Assembly: GCA_964551645.1 (NCBI GenBank)
Contig: CAZKDV010000041.1
Location: 1 to 20,324, forward strand
Direction: 5' to 3'
Origin: CAZKDV01 sp964551645
GTDB lineage: Bacteria; Bacteroidota; Bacteroidia; Bacteroidales; DTU049
DNA: 20,324 nt
A program made the position numbers and the translations under genes. Positions 14,230 through 20,270 of this stretch are shown in pieces (positions within the stretch are counted from its first letter, which is position 1; each line of letters opens with the position of its first letter). Below the pieces are notes generated by a model. It saw nothing but the letters and a program-made list of their open reading frames with translations, had not been told where the DNA came from and ran no database searches.

Positions 14230-14940
14230 TTATCTGTTGGTTACAAGGAAACCACGCATCATAAGCACTAAACAATACATCTGTACTTGATTCCTTCGCT
14301 GGCTAGGTTGCATTTCGAAAGTACTAGCAATGGGGGCTTCAAGTGTGATGTTGTTTTTCAAATCACCATCAAATGTAATTTGTGGCGTTAAATTGATGAA
14401 ACCAGAATTTTCATCTTGTCCGCTGTTTGCAATTGAAGAAACAACTAATGGAGTAGAAGCACCATTAGTAACAGTTAGCTGTTGCGCCGTTGGTACATAA
14501 CGAAATCTGCGAGTGTCTAATGCTTCAACATATTTGGTTTGTCCAACCATAATAGATATTTTGCCATTATAGATTGATTCCAAAAATATTGATTTATCTC
14601 CGAAAATTGTAGAATTTGGATAAGTTTGAAGGACTTCTAATCCGGGTTCATAATTTTCCTCTGAATCACTGTTTAGACTACCTCTGTGTATTAAGAACAA
14701 TCCAAGATGTGTAGCCAAAAATTTATCATTTCTGTCTAATTTTTGTTCGGTAACAGAATCTGAATTGGTGTCTCTCAAAATTTGAAAATCATATTGGGGT
14801 TTTCCGTTGATCAATTCGTTTTCCAAACGAATATAACCCGGAGTAACAATTTTTCCTTCAGCTTTAAATTTAGCTTCAAGGCGGCTAAATATAGCCCTTT
14901 CTCTGTCTGTTGATACAGTTATTCCTTTTTTTTGTGTCAT
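14230..14940 (-). CDS. Candidate major capsid/structural protein
   Basis: This is a 236-residue protein without a signal peptide or membrane helix. A helical N-terminus (RERAIFSRLEAKFKAEG) is followed by a beta-rich body: GYIRLENELINGKPQYDFQI, KFLATHLGLFLIHRG, LQTYPNSTIFG, KISIMVGQTKYVEALDTRRF, QLTVTNGASTPLVVSSI, ITFDGDLKNNITLEA, and a C-terminal MYCLVLMMRGFLVTNR. I did not recognise the family. The case for capsid rests on context: no HK97-type signature, a mainly beta fold of suitable size, a position between a small membrane protein and a jelly-roll-sized protein, and a dedicated terminator right behind it, as often seen for the most abundant virion protein. A non-capsid structural role is possible. 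Confidence 0.5.
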   Translation of the reverse strand: MTQKKGITVSTDRERAIFSRLEAKFKAEGKIVTPGYIRLENELINGKPQYDFQILRDTNSDSVTEQKLDRNDKFLATHLGLFLIHRGSLNSDSEENYEPGLEVLQTYPNSTIFGDKSIFLESIYNGKISIMVGQTKYVEALDTRRFRYVPTAQQLTVTNGASTPLVVSSIANSGQDENSGFINLTPQITFDGDLKNNITLEAPIASTFEMQPSQRRNQVQMYCLVLMMRGFLVTNR

Positions 14941-14976
14941 AATTATAAAAATTTAATTTGTTTAATGTTTTTTTTT

Positions 14977-15387
14977 TTAGTCGAAAATGATGTCATCATC
15001 ATCATTACCGCTGATTGGGTTCTCTTCATATCCTGATACAAAAAGAGTGTCATCAATGCCGGTAATGTCAGTAACATAATCCTCTTCAACGAATTGGTCA
15101 AGATCATCACCTATTCCGCTGGCAGCTGCACCACGACCAAGATTGTTGTAAATATCAATTGCACCTGAAGCAATGATGCCACTGCCAAGGCTGTCAACTA
15201 ATGTTTTGTCTTTCATAGGTATAACTTCGGGGAGTATTGCTCCGGCAGCCATTTTCAAGCCGCCTCTGAGCATAGGGTTCATATTGGCTAAGAGTTTGTT
15301 GGCAAATTCGCCAGCAACTGCACCACCACCAACGCCAACGGCTTTCATGCCGATGCGTTTAAAATCAAATTTACTTTTGCGTTTCAT
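14977..15387 (-). CDS. Glycine-zipper membrane protein with acidic tail, paralogue of the 8593-9162 product
   Basis: This 136-residue protein has a basic start (MKRKSKFDFKR), then two Gly/Ala-rich hydrophobic segments (about 14-28, MKAVGVGGGAVAGEF; about 38-85 including GGLKMAAGAILPEVI and DSLGSGIIASGAIDI). The C-terminus is highly acidic (DDLDQFVEEDYVTDI, GNDDDDIIFD). The motif order matches the first half of the protein encoded at 8593-9162, indicating an old duplication inside the element. A basic end, two small-residue helices and an acidic end suit a virion membrane protein lying under a capsid shell. No database family is known to me. Confidence 0.65.
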   Translation of the reverse strand: MKRKSKFDFKRIGMKAVGVGGGAVAGEFANKLLANMNPMLRGGLKMAAGAILPEVIPMKDKTLVDSLGSGIIASGAIDIYNNLGRGAAASGIGDDLDQFVEEDYVTDITGIDDTLFVSGYEENPISGNDDDDIIFD

Positions 15388-15414
15388 AGATTTTTGTATT
15401 TTTTTAGATTTAAC

Positions 15415-15576
15415 TTACTTTTTTTTGAGCTGTTGAAGCCTTTTGCGTTTAGCTTCAATGTCTCTTTTCTTTTTTTCAATTTCTCGTTTTTTAGCCAGTT
15501 TACTCTCTTCTTTTTTGATTTGAGCGTCTAACTTTCGAGATGTTTTGTTTAGCGTTCCAATTTGTGCCATAGTCAT
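15415..15576 (-). CDS. Small highly charged coiled-coil protein
   Basis: A 53-codon frame lies in the gap between two element genes, 30 bp after the transglutaminase-like gene and 27 bp before the glycine-zipper gene. It begins MTMAQIGTLNKTSRKLDAQI and continues as an unbroken helix of Lys, Glu, Arg and Leu (KKEESKLAKKREIEKK, RLQQLKKK). A second ATG at 15570 would shorten it by two residues. The operon is otherwise tightly packed and the composition is protein-like, so I consider it real. A basic rod of this size could bind nucleic acid in the particle or act as a scaffold. No family was recognised. Confidence 0.6.
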   Translation of the reverse strand: MTMAQIGTLNKTSRKLDAQIKKEESKLAKKREIEKKKRDIEAKRKRLQQLKKK

Positions 15577-15606
15577 ATAAAAATTAAGGGGTTTGTAAAA
15601 TTATTT

Positions 15607-17430
15607 TTAGAATCCGAGCGAGTTCCAGATTGATTTGCCGCCACCTGATTCGTATGCGCTACTGTTGCCACCATCATAGCTGCCACCACCGTAGCCACCA
15701 TCATCATAGCTGCCACCACCATAGTCGCTTCCGTAATCGTTGCCGTAGCTACCTCCTGAATCGTCTTCCCAGTTGCCTGCATTGCTATTGCTTTCTACTG
15801 ATGAATATACATCAAATGAAATTTCATCCTCGTTAAAAGGCATAGGAAAATCATCCTCGCTTATGTCCATATCCATTTTATTGCCAAAAAATTTAGCTAT
15901 TCCATTAATAATAGCAGTAAGCGCATTTAATGCTGCTGCTATCCAATCAGCAGCACCTATGCCTGACATTTTTCCTTTCATTTGTTCGGCAATCACTGTT
16001 TCGGGTGATTTTTTGTATTGTTTCATTATTCCATTACGAACAATGCCCATAAAGTGTGGTCGCTTCATGCCTATTACATCAACAATGAAATTTGCGACTT
16101 TCTCACTTTTGTCTCTTTTTTGTTTTGCTTTGGGAGGCAATTTGGCAACAAGAGCAGGATCATTGATAAACAAGTATAAAAAGAAAGGTGATGCCTTTGG
16201 CAAACTCACTTCTAATAAACCTTTTATAAATAATCTTTGTGGAGCTGTAACCACTTTTGCAACTGCCTTTAGTCCTTGTTTAGCTTTTTGTCCTGCCTTT
16301 TGCAAGAATTTGCCTGTCTTGGTGCCATGTTCTTTGCGCCATGCTTTCACTGCTTTGCGTCCACCTTGTTTGCGTGCTTCTTTGCGACCTTGCTTTCTTT
16401 CTTGGCGTTTGGCTTTGCGTGCAGCTTTTTTCTCTTTGCGTTTGGCTTTTTTGGCTCCGATTGAACCAATGCCATGCACTTGGTGTGCAATAGAATAAAT
16501 GCCATTGACGGCATCAGCGGCAATGTCCATCAATTCATCGAGCATATCATCAGCATCGGCACCGCTCACTCCTGGTGATGTTCCTTTTTGCACCACTTCA
16601 ATTGCATCTTCGAGCATGTCAATAGAATCTTGATATTGTTCGGCTTTCAAGCCTCTGCCTTTTGACTTAACAATTGCCTGTTCTGTTTTCAAGCGGTCTC
16701 TGGCAATCCACAAATCCAGCTCACCTTCAGTCATTTGGTCGGGTGTGCGTCTGCCAAGATTTGTAACTTTTTTTACTACTTTGCCGCGTCTGCCTGTGCT
16801 TCCAGAGCGTGTACCGCGTCTGTTTTTGTTTCCTATGTCTGAGTCGTCAAAACCCGACATTCTGTAAATTTGTGTCATAGAGATGTCTTTTTTAAATTTG
16901 TATGGTTTTTCTTTATTAAATTCATCCATCACTGAATCAAGGATGTACTCTTTGCCATCATGCAACACATATACATATACATGTGTGTATATTGGTGATG
17001 ATGAATAACTTACAAAACGATAGCCAAATGATGTGATGCCAAGATTTTTTAAAACACTGCTTGTAAAAATACTGTAGCCTTTGCAGTCGGCATATCCATC
17101 AGCCCAAATGCGCGATGGTGTTTTGATAAACTGTTTTCCGCTTGTGTCAATTATATAATGTATTTTGTGTTTAACAAACGACCATATATTATATAATGTA
17201 TCCGGAACATTGTTAGCCTTTAAATGATGTGCAAAGTTTTTGAGGTCGGTTTTTGATTGAGGCATTTGCTCGACATACATTATCTCATCAATAATATCCT
17301 TAGTGTCGCCTCTTTGTTTTGTCAATACAGACTTAAATTCAGCCGATGCAATAGTGTTGTTAGCTATTTGAANNNNNNNNNNTGAATGATATTGCTCATT
17401 GTTATTGTTCAATTTTGAGTGTTTTGACAT
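15607..17430 (-). CDS. Transglutaminase-like protein with polybasic and Gly-rich regions (spans an assembly gap)
   Basis: This is a protein of about 607 residues. Residues 60-185 form a transglutaminase-like (papain-fold) domain: WADGYADCKGYSIF (Cys116), YTHVYVYV (His150) and EYILDSVMDEF (Asp165) give a complete Cys-His-Asp triad. Residues about 320-380 are extremely Lys/Arg-rich (KKAKRKEKKAARKAKRQERK and on). A helical, hydrophobic part follows (SPFFLYLFINDPALVAKL, WIAAALNALTAIINGIAKFF). The C-terminal 60 residues are acidic, then Gly/Ser/Tyr-rich (GSDYGGGSYDDGGYGGG). Such a protein could crosslink or cleave partner proteins and hold nucleic acid in a particle. Codons 17-20 fall in the run of N, so the N-terminus and even the reading-frame join are uncertain. 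It overlaps the upstream gene by 29 nt. Confidence 0.78.
   Translation of the reverse strand: MSKHSKLNNNNEQYHSXXXXQIANNTIASAEFKSVLTKQRGDTKDIIDEIMYVEQMPQSKTDLKNFAHHLKANNVPDTLYNIWSFVKHKIHYIIDTSGKQFIKTPSRIWADGYADCKGYSIFTSSVLKNLGITSFGYRFVSYSSSPIYTHVYVYVLHDGKEYILDSVMDEFNKEKPYKFKKDISMTQIYRMSGFDDSDIGNKNRRGTRSGSTGRRGKVVKKVTNLGRRTPDQMTEGELDLWIARDRLKTEQAIVKSKGRGLKAEQYQDSIDMLEDAIEVVQKGTSPGVSGADADDMLDELMDIAADAVNGIYSIAHQVHGIGSIGAKKAKRKEKKAARKAKRQERKQGRKEARKQGGRKAVKAWRKEHGTKTGKFLQKAGQKAKQGLKAVAKVVTAPQRLFIKGLLEVSLPKASPFFLYLFINDPALVAKLPPKAKQKRDKSEKVANFIVDVIGMKRPHFMGIVRNGIMKQYKKSPETVIAEQMKGKMSGIGAADWIAAALNALTAIINGIAKFFGNKMDMDISEDDFPMPFNEDEISFDVYSSVESNSNAGNWEDDSGGSYGNDYGSDYGGGSYDDGGYGGGSYDGGNSSAYESGGGKSIWNSLGF
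17373..17382. other. Assembly gap (10 N)
   Basis: Ten undetermined bases lie inside the start of the transglutaminase-like gene. The true gap length is unknown, so the frame and size of that gene's N-terminus, and its overlap with the upstream gene, are provisional. Confidence 0.95.
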
Positions 17431-17857
17431 TCACTGTACTGGTCTCATCATAAGGAAACCAATGACCATCGGCTTGCACTTTTCCATATAATCTGATTTT
17501 GATATAATCTGATTTTGAAAGAAGCTGCTGAATGATTTGAAAATTGTTCAATTCAATAACAAATCCTTGCAAAATTGCAGTGTCGGCAGGATTGATTGAT
17601 ATTGTTTTTCTGAAATCAATATCGGCAACCAGTGATCCGTTGACAGTAACCTTGAGCAACATTTGTTGCATATTGACTTTCTTTTGATTAGGATTGCGGA
17701 TATTAAGATTTAATTTGATGTAACTATTAAGCAGCTTGAAAACTATTTTGTCAATTTTGCCTAATCGTATTTGTAAATTTTGAAGCCGGGTGCCAGTAGA
17801 AATATAATTTATTCCTACCAGCAATCCAACTCCGAGCAATATAACTAAACCGTTCAT
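17402..17857 (-). CDS. Membrane-anchored LEA2/WHy-like domain protein
   Basis: This 151-residue protein starts with a membrane anchor (MNGLVILLGVGLLVGINY). The rest resembles a LEA type-2 (WHy, Water stress and Hypersensitive response) domain: IKLNLNIRNPNQKKVNMQQM, LLKVTVNGSLVADIDFRKTI, SINPADTAILQGFVIELNN, and a final strand pair IKIRLYGKVQADGHWFPYDE. The NPN motif after a strand and the alternating polar/hydrophobic strands are typical of that beta-sandwich. I chose Met at 17857; the frame stays open to 17935, but that adds a tail rich in Phe and His before the obvious anchor. A 16-bp tandem duplication lies within the gene. A virion or host-membrane role is inferred from its place at the head of the structural operon. 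Confidence 0.6.
   Translation of the reverse strand: MNGLVILLGVGLLVGINYISTGTRLQNLQIRLGKIDKIVFKLLNSYIKLNLNIRNPNQKKVNMQQMLLKVTVNGSLVADIDFRKTISINPADTAILQGFVIELNNFQIIQQLLSKSDYIKIRLYGKVQADGHWFPYDETSTVNVKTLKIEQ
17488..17519. repeat. 16-bp tandem duplication inside a gene
   Basis: ATAATCTGATTTTGAT (17488-17503) is followed directly by ATAATCTGATTTTGAA (17504-17519). The unit length is not a multiple of three, so the two copies are read in different frames within the LEA2-like gene (product segment SKSDYIKIRLYGK). Confidence 0.7.
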
Positions 17858-17951
17858 GAAGAAAATTTTAATATGGAAAATTTCAATTGCAAACTTAAAC
17901 ACATGCTTATAGGTGCATGTGTAAAAAGTGGTCAAAAGTGGAATGTTTTTT

Positions 17952-18137
17952 TTACATCATTCCTAATTCTTTCTTTATAATATGTATATCAATATCGTAA
18001 AATTCAGCATAATCATATATTGTTACAAATTTTTTGCCGTACACATCTTTCAAATGCTGGAGTAATTTGTATGCCTGTGTGCGTTTGACACCGTTAAGTT
18101 TCTGAATATCAGACGCTTTTAATTTTATTCGTGCCAT
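17952..18137 (-). CDS. Small helix-turn-helix DNA-binding protein
   Basis: This is a 61-residue basic protein: MARIKLKASDIQKLNGVKRT, QAYKLLQHLKDVYGKKFVTI, then YDYAEFYDIDIHIIKKELGMM. The central LNGVKRTQAYKLLQHL reads as a turn plus recognition helix, and the ending (FVTIYDYAEFYDID) as a short wing and helix, similar to MerR/excisionase-like small phage regulators. It is the first gene of the structural operon, directly behind a -7 box, and could control that operon or act on the repeats upstream. A stand-alone HTH of this size could also be an excisionase. Confidence 0.65.
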   Translation of the reverse strand: MARIKLKASDIQKLNGVKRTQAYKLLQHLKDVYGKKFVTIYDYAEFYDIDIHIIKKELGMM

Positions 18138-18156
18138 AAATAATATTATTGATAAG

Positions 18157-18164
18157 CAAAGATA
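18157..18164 (-). promoter_or_regulatory. -7 element of the structural operon
   Basis: The minus strand reads TATCTTTG, matching TAnnTTTG, 19 bp before the HTH gene start. No TTTG -33 box stands at the usual distance, so an activator may be needed. Confidence 0.45.
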
Positions 18165-18666
18165 CTAATTATTAGCAATTTAGAGCATATTAGTTAAAGT
18201 TTTAGTTTAATCAAAGAAATATCAAAGAAGTATTGAATTAATGCTTTAACTGACATTTATTAACTTTTTGATTGTCAATATTTTATTATTTTCAAAATTG
18301 ATTAAATATTGCTTAAAAATTAAAGAAATATTGCTATATAAAATTGACATAAATCCTGAATTAAAAAAATAATATGTTTTTGTGAAAAGTTTAGAAATGT
18401 TGATTTTAAACTTACTACATGACTACAAATTTTTCGAAGCTGCAAAAGCTAAAAATTGTAAAATTGCCTACTACATTACTACAAATTTATATTATAATTA
18501 AAAGTTAATATATTAATATTTAGTAGTTTATAAATTTTGTAGTTTGTAGTTTTGTAGTAAGTTCGTTTTGAACTTTTTTAATTTTAATTTTTTTTTGTAG
18601 TTTGTAGTTTTGAAAATGCCAAAAACAGCCTTTTTTGCCTACTACAAAAAGTGTTTTTTGAGCAAA

Positions 18667-18697
18667 AAAAAATCCGGAAGCAAGTCCCGGATTTTTT
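18667..18697 (-). terminator. Terminator of the accessory gene cluster
   Basis: AAAAAATCCGG (18667-18677) pairs with CCGGATTTTTT (18687-18697) around a 9-nt loop, with further T on the minus strand. It lies 22 bp after the stop of the gene ending at 18720. The stem core is the same as in the terminator at 8541-8570. Confidence 0.85.
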
Positions 18698-18719
18698 AAA
18701 TAATTAATGAATATTAATT

Positions 18720-19166
18720 TTAATGCTCTTCTTTTAATATTTCGTCAAACGGTCCAACTGCCAGTCTAAAATATTCTTCTTGATAGGCACGCGAATAAGC
18801 ATGTTCGGTACTTGTGTTGATAGCTTCATCAATGCTTATTAGCATGTTAAAGAGCACATTGAGAGCTATCTGAGTGCGCCGTTCGTAAAACAGATTATTC
18901 CTGATTTCGTGATTTTGTCCAGAAGGCTGCAATTTACCATACTTCAGTTTATAATCTTCATTCCAGTTGTCTGCAAATGATGCACGAGCTGCCATAACTG
19001 CATCGTGGTGCGACTTAAATTCTTCTTTGTTTCTCAATCCTAATTTTTTCTTCATTGTGCAGTCCTCCTTTTGTCTAATCTCGCTGGGTGTGAGTGCAAA
19101 GCGTGATGCCTTGCTGGTGGTGCCTTGTTTGCCGGCTGGCTTCCGGGTTCTTTTCGAGTTCATCAT
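18720..19166 (-). CDS. Uncharacterised basic helical protein
   Basis: In this 148-residue protein, residues 1-25 are basic and flexible (SKRTRKPAGKQGTTSK). Residues 27-60 carry many Lys/Glu and an isolated Cys. The C-terminal 60 residues are helical (NNLFYERRTQIALNVLFNML, ISIDEAINTSTEHAYSRAYQ). There is no membrane segment. The ATG overlaps the stop of the DUF2335 gene (ATGA), and a terminator follows, so it closes a three-gene unit. No family was recognised. The basic tail hints at DNA or RNA contact, but nothing more can be said. Confidence 0.58.
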   Translation of the reverse strand: MMNSKRTRKPAGKQGTTSKASRFALTPSEIRQKEDCTMKKKLGLRNKEEFKSHHDAVMAARASFADNWNEDYKLKYGKLQPSGQNHEIRNNLFYERRTQIALNVLFNMLISIDEAINTSTEHAYSRAYQEEYFRLAVGPFDEILKEEH

Positions 19167-19471
19167 ACAAAAAATAAATTTTGGTTATAAATGACAGTAA
19201 ATATAACTGCAATAATTGCAAAAATTTGACCTCGTTTGAAGTTGTTCGAATCCTTTATAGCAATTTGTTTTTCAACATCAATAATTTTATTTTGTGTTTT
19301 TATTCTTTCAGATTGTTCAATTTCAGCCATAACTAACAATCTATTTGCAAAACCAGGTGAAATACTTTCATACTTTGCAAGCGAATCAGGATCTGGGATG
19401 GGACCGCAATAATATTGTTGATGAGTTAAACTTATATTTTGGTCGGTCTTAATTGTCTTTGATGACTTCAT
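19163..19471 (-). CDS. DUF2335-like membrane protein, short form
   Basis: This 102-residue protein contains the DUF2335 signature: CGPIPDPDSLAKYESISPGFANRLLVMAE in outline, where the proline-rich 'G-P-I-P-D-P-x-x-L-A-K-Y' is followed by 'P-G-x-A-x-R-L-L-x-M-A-E'. A helical linker (KTQNKIIDVEKQIAIKDSNN) leads to one membrane helix (GQIFAIIAVIFTVIYNQNLFF). Family members usually have a second membrane helix; this copy stops after the first. DUF2335 genes are spread on phages and mobile elements and have no established function. It overlaps both neighbours by ATGA and is thus translationally coupled with them. Confidence 0.72.
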   Translation of the reverse strand: MKSSKTIKTDQNISLTHQQYYCGPIPDPDSLAKYESISPGFANRLLVMAEIEQSERIKTQNKIIDVEKQIAIKDSNNFKRGQIFAIIAVIFTVIYNQNLFFV

Positions 19472-19680
19472 TGCACAACTTCTTTTTGCTTATTAAATGC
19501 TTTGCCAAAATCACTATAAATGTGTTGCCAATCATTTGCAATATTTAGTTTATCAATTTCAGTCCCATTAAAAATATCAGATTTTAATTTTTTAAATCTG
19601 TCAGCTCTTTTGCTTCTAATGTCTGAAGTTTTAAAAAACATAAAATTAGATAAAAAACCTAGTAAAAAGTAATTTTTCAT
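19468..19680 (-). CDS. Small uncharacterised protein
   Basis: This 70-residue protein has a hydrophobic, Phe-rich start (MKNYFLLGFLSNFMFFKTSD), a basic middle (RSKRADRFKKLKSDIF) and an acidic/aromatic end (IANDWQHIYSDFGKAFNKQK). The frame stays open to an ATG at 19716, but a -7 box at 19706-19713 would then lie in the coding part, so the start at 19680, with AAAGG upstream, is preferred. Its stop overlaps the DUF2335 start (ATGA). No family was recognised. Confidence 0.5.
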   Translation of the reverse strand: MKNYFLLGFLSNFMFFKTSDIRSKRADRFKKLKSDIFNGTEIDKLNIANDWQHIYSDFGKAFNKQKEVVQ

Positions 19681-19705
19681 AACAGCCTTTTGATGTGTTA
19701 TTTTA

Positions 19706-19735
19706 CAAAAGTACAAAAAGTTTAAAACTTTTGTT
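19706..19735 (-). promoter_or_regulatory. Promoter and operator-like palindrome of the accessory cluster
   Basis: The minus strand reads TACTTTTG at 19706-19713 (TAnnTTTG), 25 bp before the start at 19680. Directly upstream lies a near-palindrome, ACAAAAAGTTTAAAAC then TTTTGT (19713-19734), well placed for a repressor. Confidence 0.45.
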
Positions 19736-19788
19736 CAAAAAAAATGAAATTTTTTTTAGAAAGTTTGGATTATTTTTTTAGAAAGTTG

Positions 19789-20220
19789 TTACAATTCAAT
19801 CATATCAGCAAAATCTATATCGAGCATCGGACTGTATGAAGGCTCATCGGCATCAACATCTTTGCCAAAGCAAAACCATTGGTTGCTTTCATAATCATAA
19901 ACAAATGCTTCTTGAATCATAGGATAATCTTTTAGCAGTTGTTTAACTTTCTCAATGATTTGTCGGTGTACATTTTTTGTTGTAATTTCAATAATCACAA
20001 CTGGATATCTGTCAGCTTCATTTTCATAAATAACTATGTCTGGTACCTTGCTGTTTAGATCTCTATCGTCAACACAAAATTCAGACAAACAAAATATGCC
20101 TTCATTTTCAAGTGAAACCACCAAATAGCGTATAATGATTTGATGTTTTTTTGCTGGTCGTGGTGTCATTCCAATTCCTAAAATTCCACCCGGTCCTGAA
20201 TAATCATCTAATAGTCCCAT
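19789..20220 (-). CDS. Uma2-like PD-(D/E)XK superfamily protein
   Basis: This 143-residue protein has a Gly/Pro-rich start (GPGGILGIGMTPRPAKKHQI), a helix (IIIRYLVVSLENEGIF), then the nuclease-like core: VPDIVIYE (PD motif), PVVIIEITTK (E-x-T instead of the usual E-x-K, with Lys three residues on), and a helix plus strand IIEKVKQLLKDYPMIQEAFVYDY. The order and spacing fit Uma2/DUF820 proteins, a PD-(D/E)XK fold group whose cellular job is mostly unknown. A TTG-initiated longer frame to 20250 was rejected because it would overlap a -7 box. It is a single gene with its own promoter. The changed E-x-K leaves catalytic activity open. Confidence 0.72.
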   Translation of the reverse strand: MGLLDDYSGPGGILGIGMTPRPAKKHQIIIRYLVVSLENEGIFCLSEFCVDDRDLNSKVPDIVIYENEADRYPVVIIEITTKNVHRQIIEKVKQLLKDYPMIQEAFVYDYESNQWFCFGKDVDADEPSYSPMLDIDFADMIEL

Positions 20221-20247
20221 AGCTTTAAATTGTTTTAAATTGTTATA

Positions 20248-20255
20248 CAAAGTTA
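20248..20255 (-). promoter_or_regulatory. -7 element of the Uma2-like gene
   Basis: The minus strand reads TAACTTTG (TAnnTTTG), 27 bp before the ATG at 20220. It supports that ATG over the upstream TTG. No clear -33 box was found. Confidence 0.45.
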
Positions 20256-20270
20256 ATTAATATTTTTTTG

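Larger units (their letters stand above)
18138..18719. other. Long AT-rich non-coding region with TACTACA/TGTAGTA repeats (candidate origin or operator)
   Basis: This 582-bp gene-free stretch is very AT-rich. Two near-identical 20-bp copies begin at 18413 and 18469 (TACTACAT-G/T-ACTACAAATTT). Their complements recur at 18532-18560 (TTTTGTAGTTTGTAGTTTTG then TAGTA) and 18594-18613, and CCTACTACAAAAAG lies at 18638. AACTTACTACA (18409-18419) and TGTAGTAAGTT (18553-18563) form an 11-bp inverted pair. A small hairpin AAGTTC-GTTTT-GAACTT is at 18559-18575. Repeats in both orientations around an AT-rich core suggest a replication origin with iterons or a multi-site operator. The left end holds the -7 box of the structural operon, the right end a terminator. 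Confidence 0.6.

Noticed and set aside
15773..16498. Plus-strand frame of 241 codons opposite the transglutaminase-like gene.
   Set aside because: It is the complement of Lys/Arg-rich and Gly-rich coding sequence; the Cys/Phe/Leu-rich content (for example RASLRPCFLSWRLALRAAFF) is an artefact of that bias.
17858..17935. N-terminal extension of the LEA2-like protein from the ATG at 17935.
   Set aside because: It places 26 Phe/His/Lys-rich residues before a clear membrane anchor that begins at the next Met.
18419..18508. A 29-codon plus-strand frame inside the repeat region.
   Set aside because: It is made largely of the TACTACA repeats and AT-rich DNA, has no promoter and no recognisable protein features.
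18405..18655. CRISPR array.
   Set aside because: The repeats are short, occur in both orientations and have uneven spacing; no cas genes are nearby.
20221..20250. TTG-initiated extension of the Uma2-like gene.
   Set aside because: The TTG overlaps a TAnnTTTG -7 box, while the ATG at 20220 lies at a sensible distance behind it.
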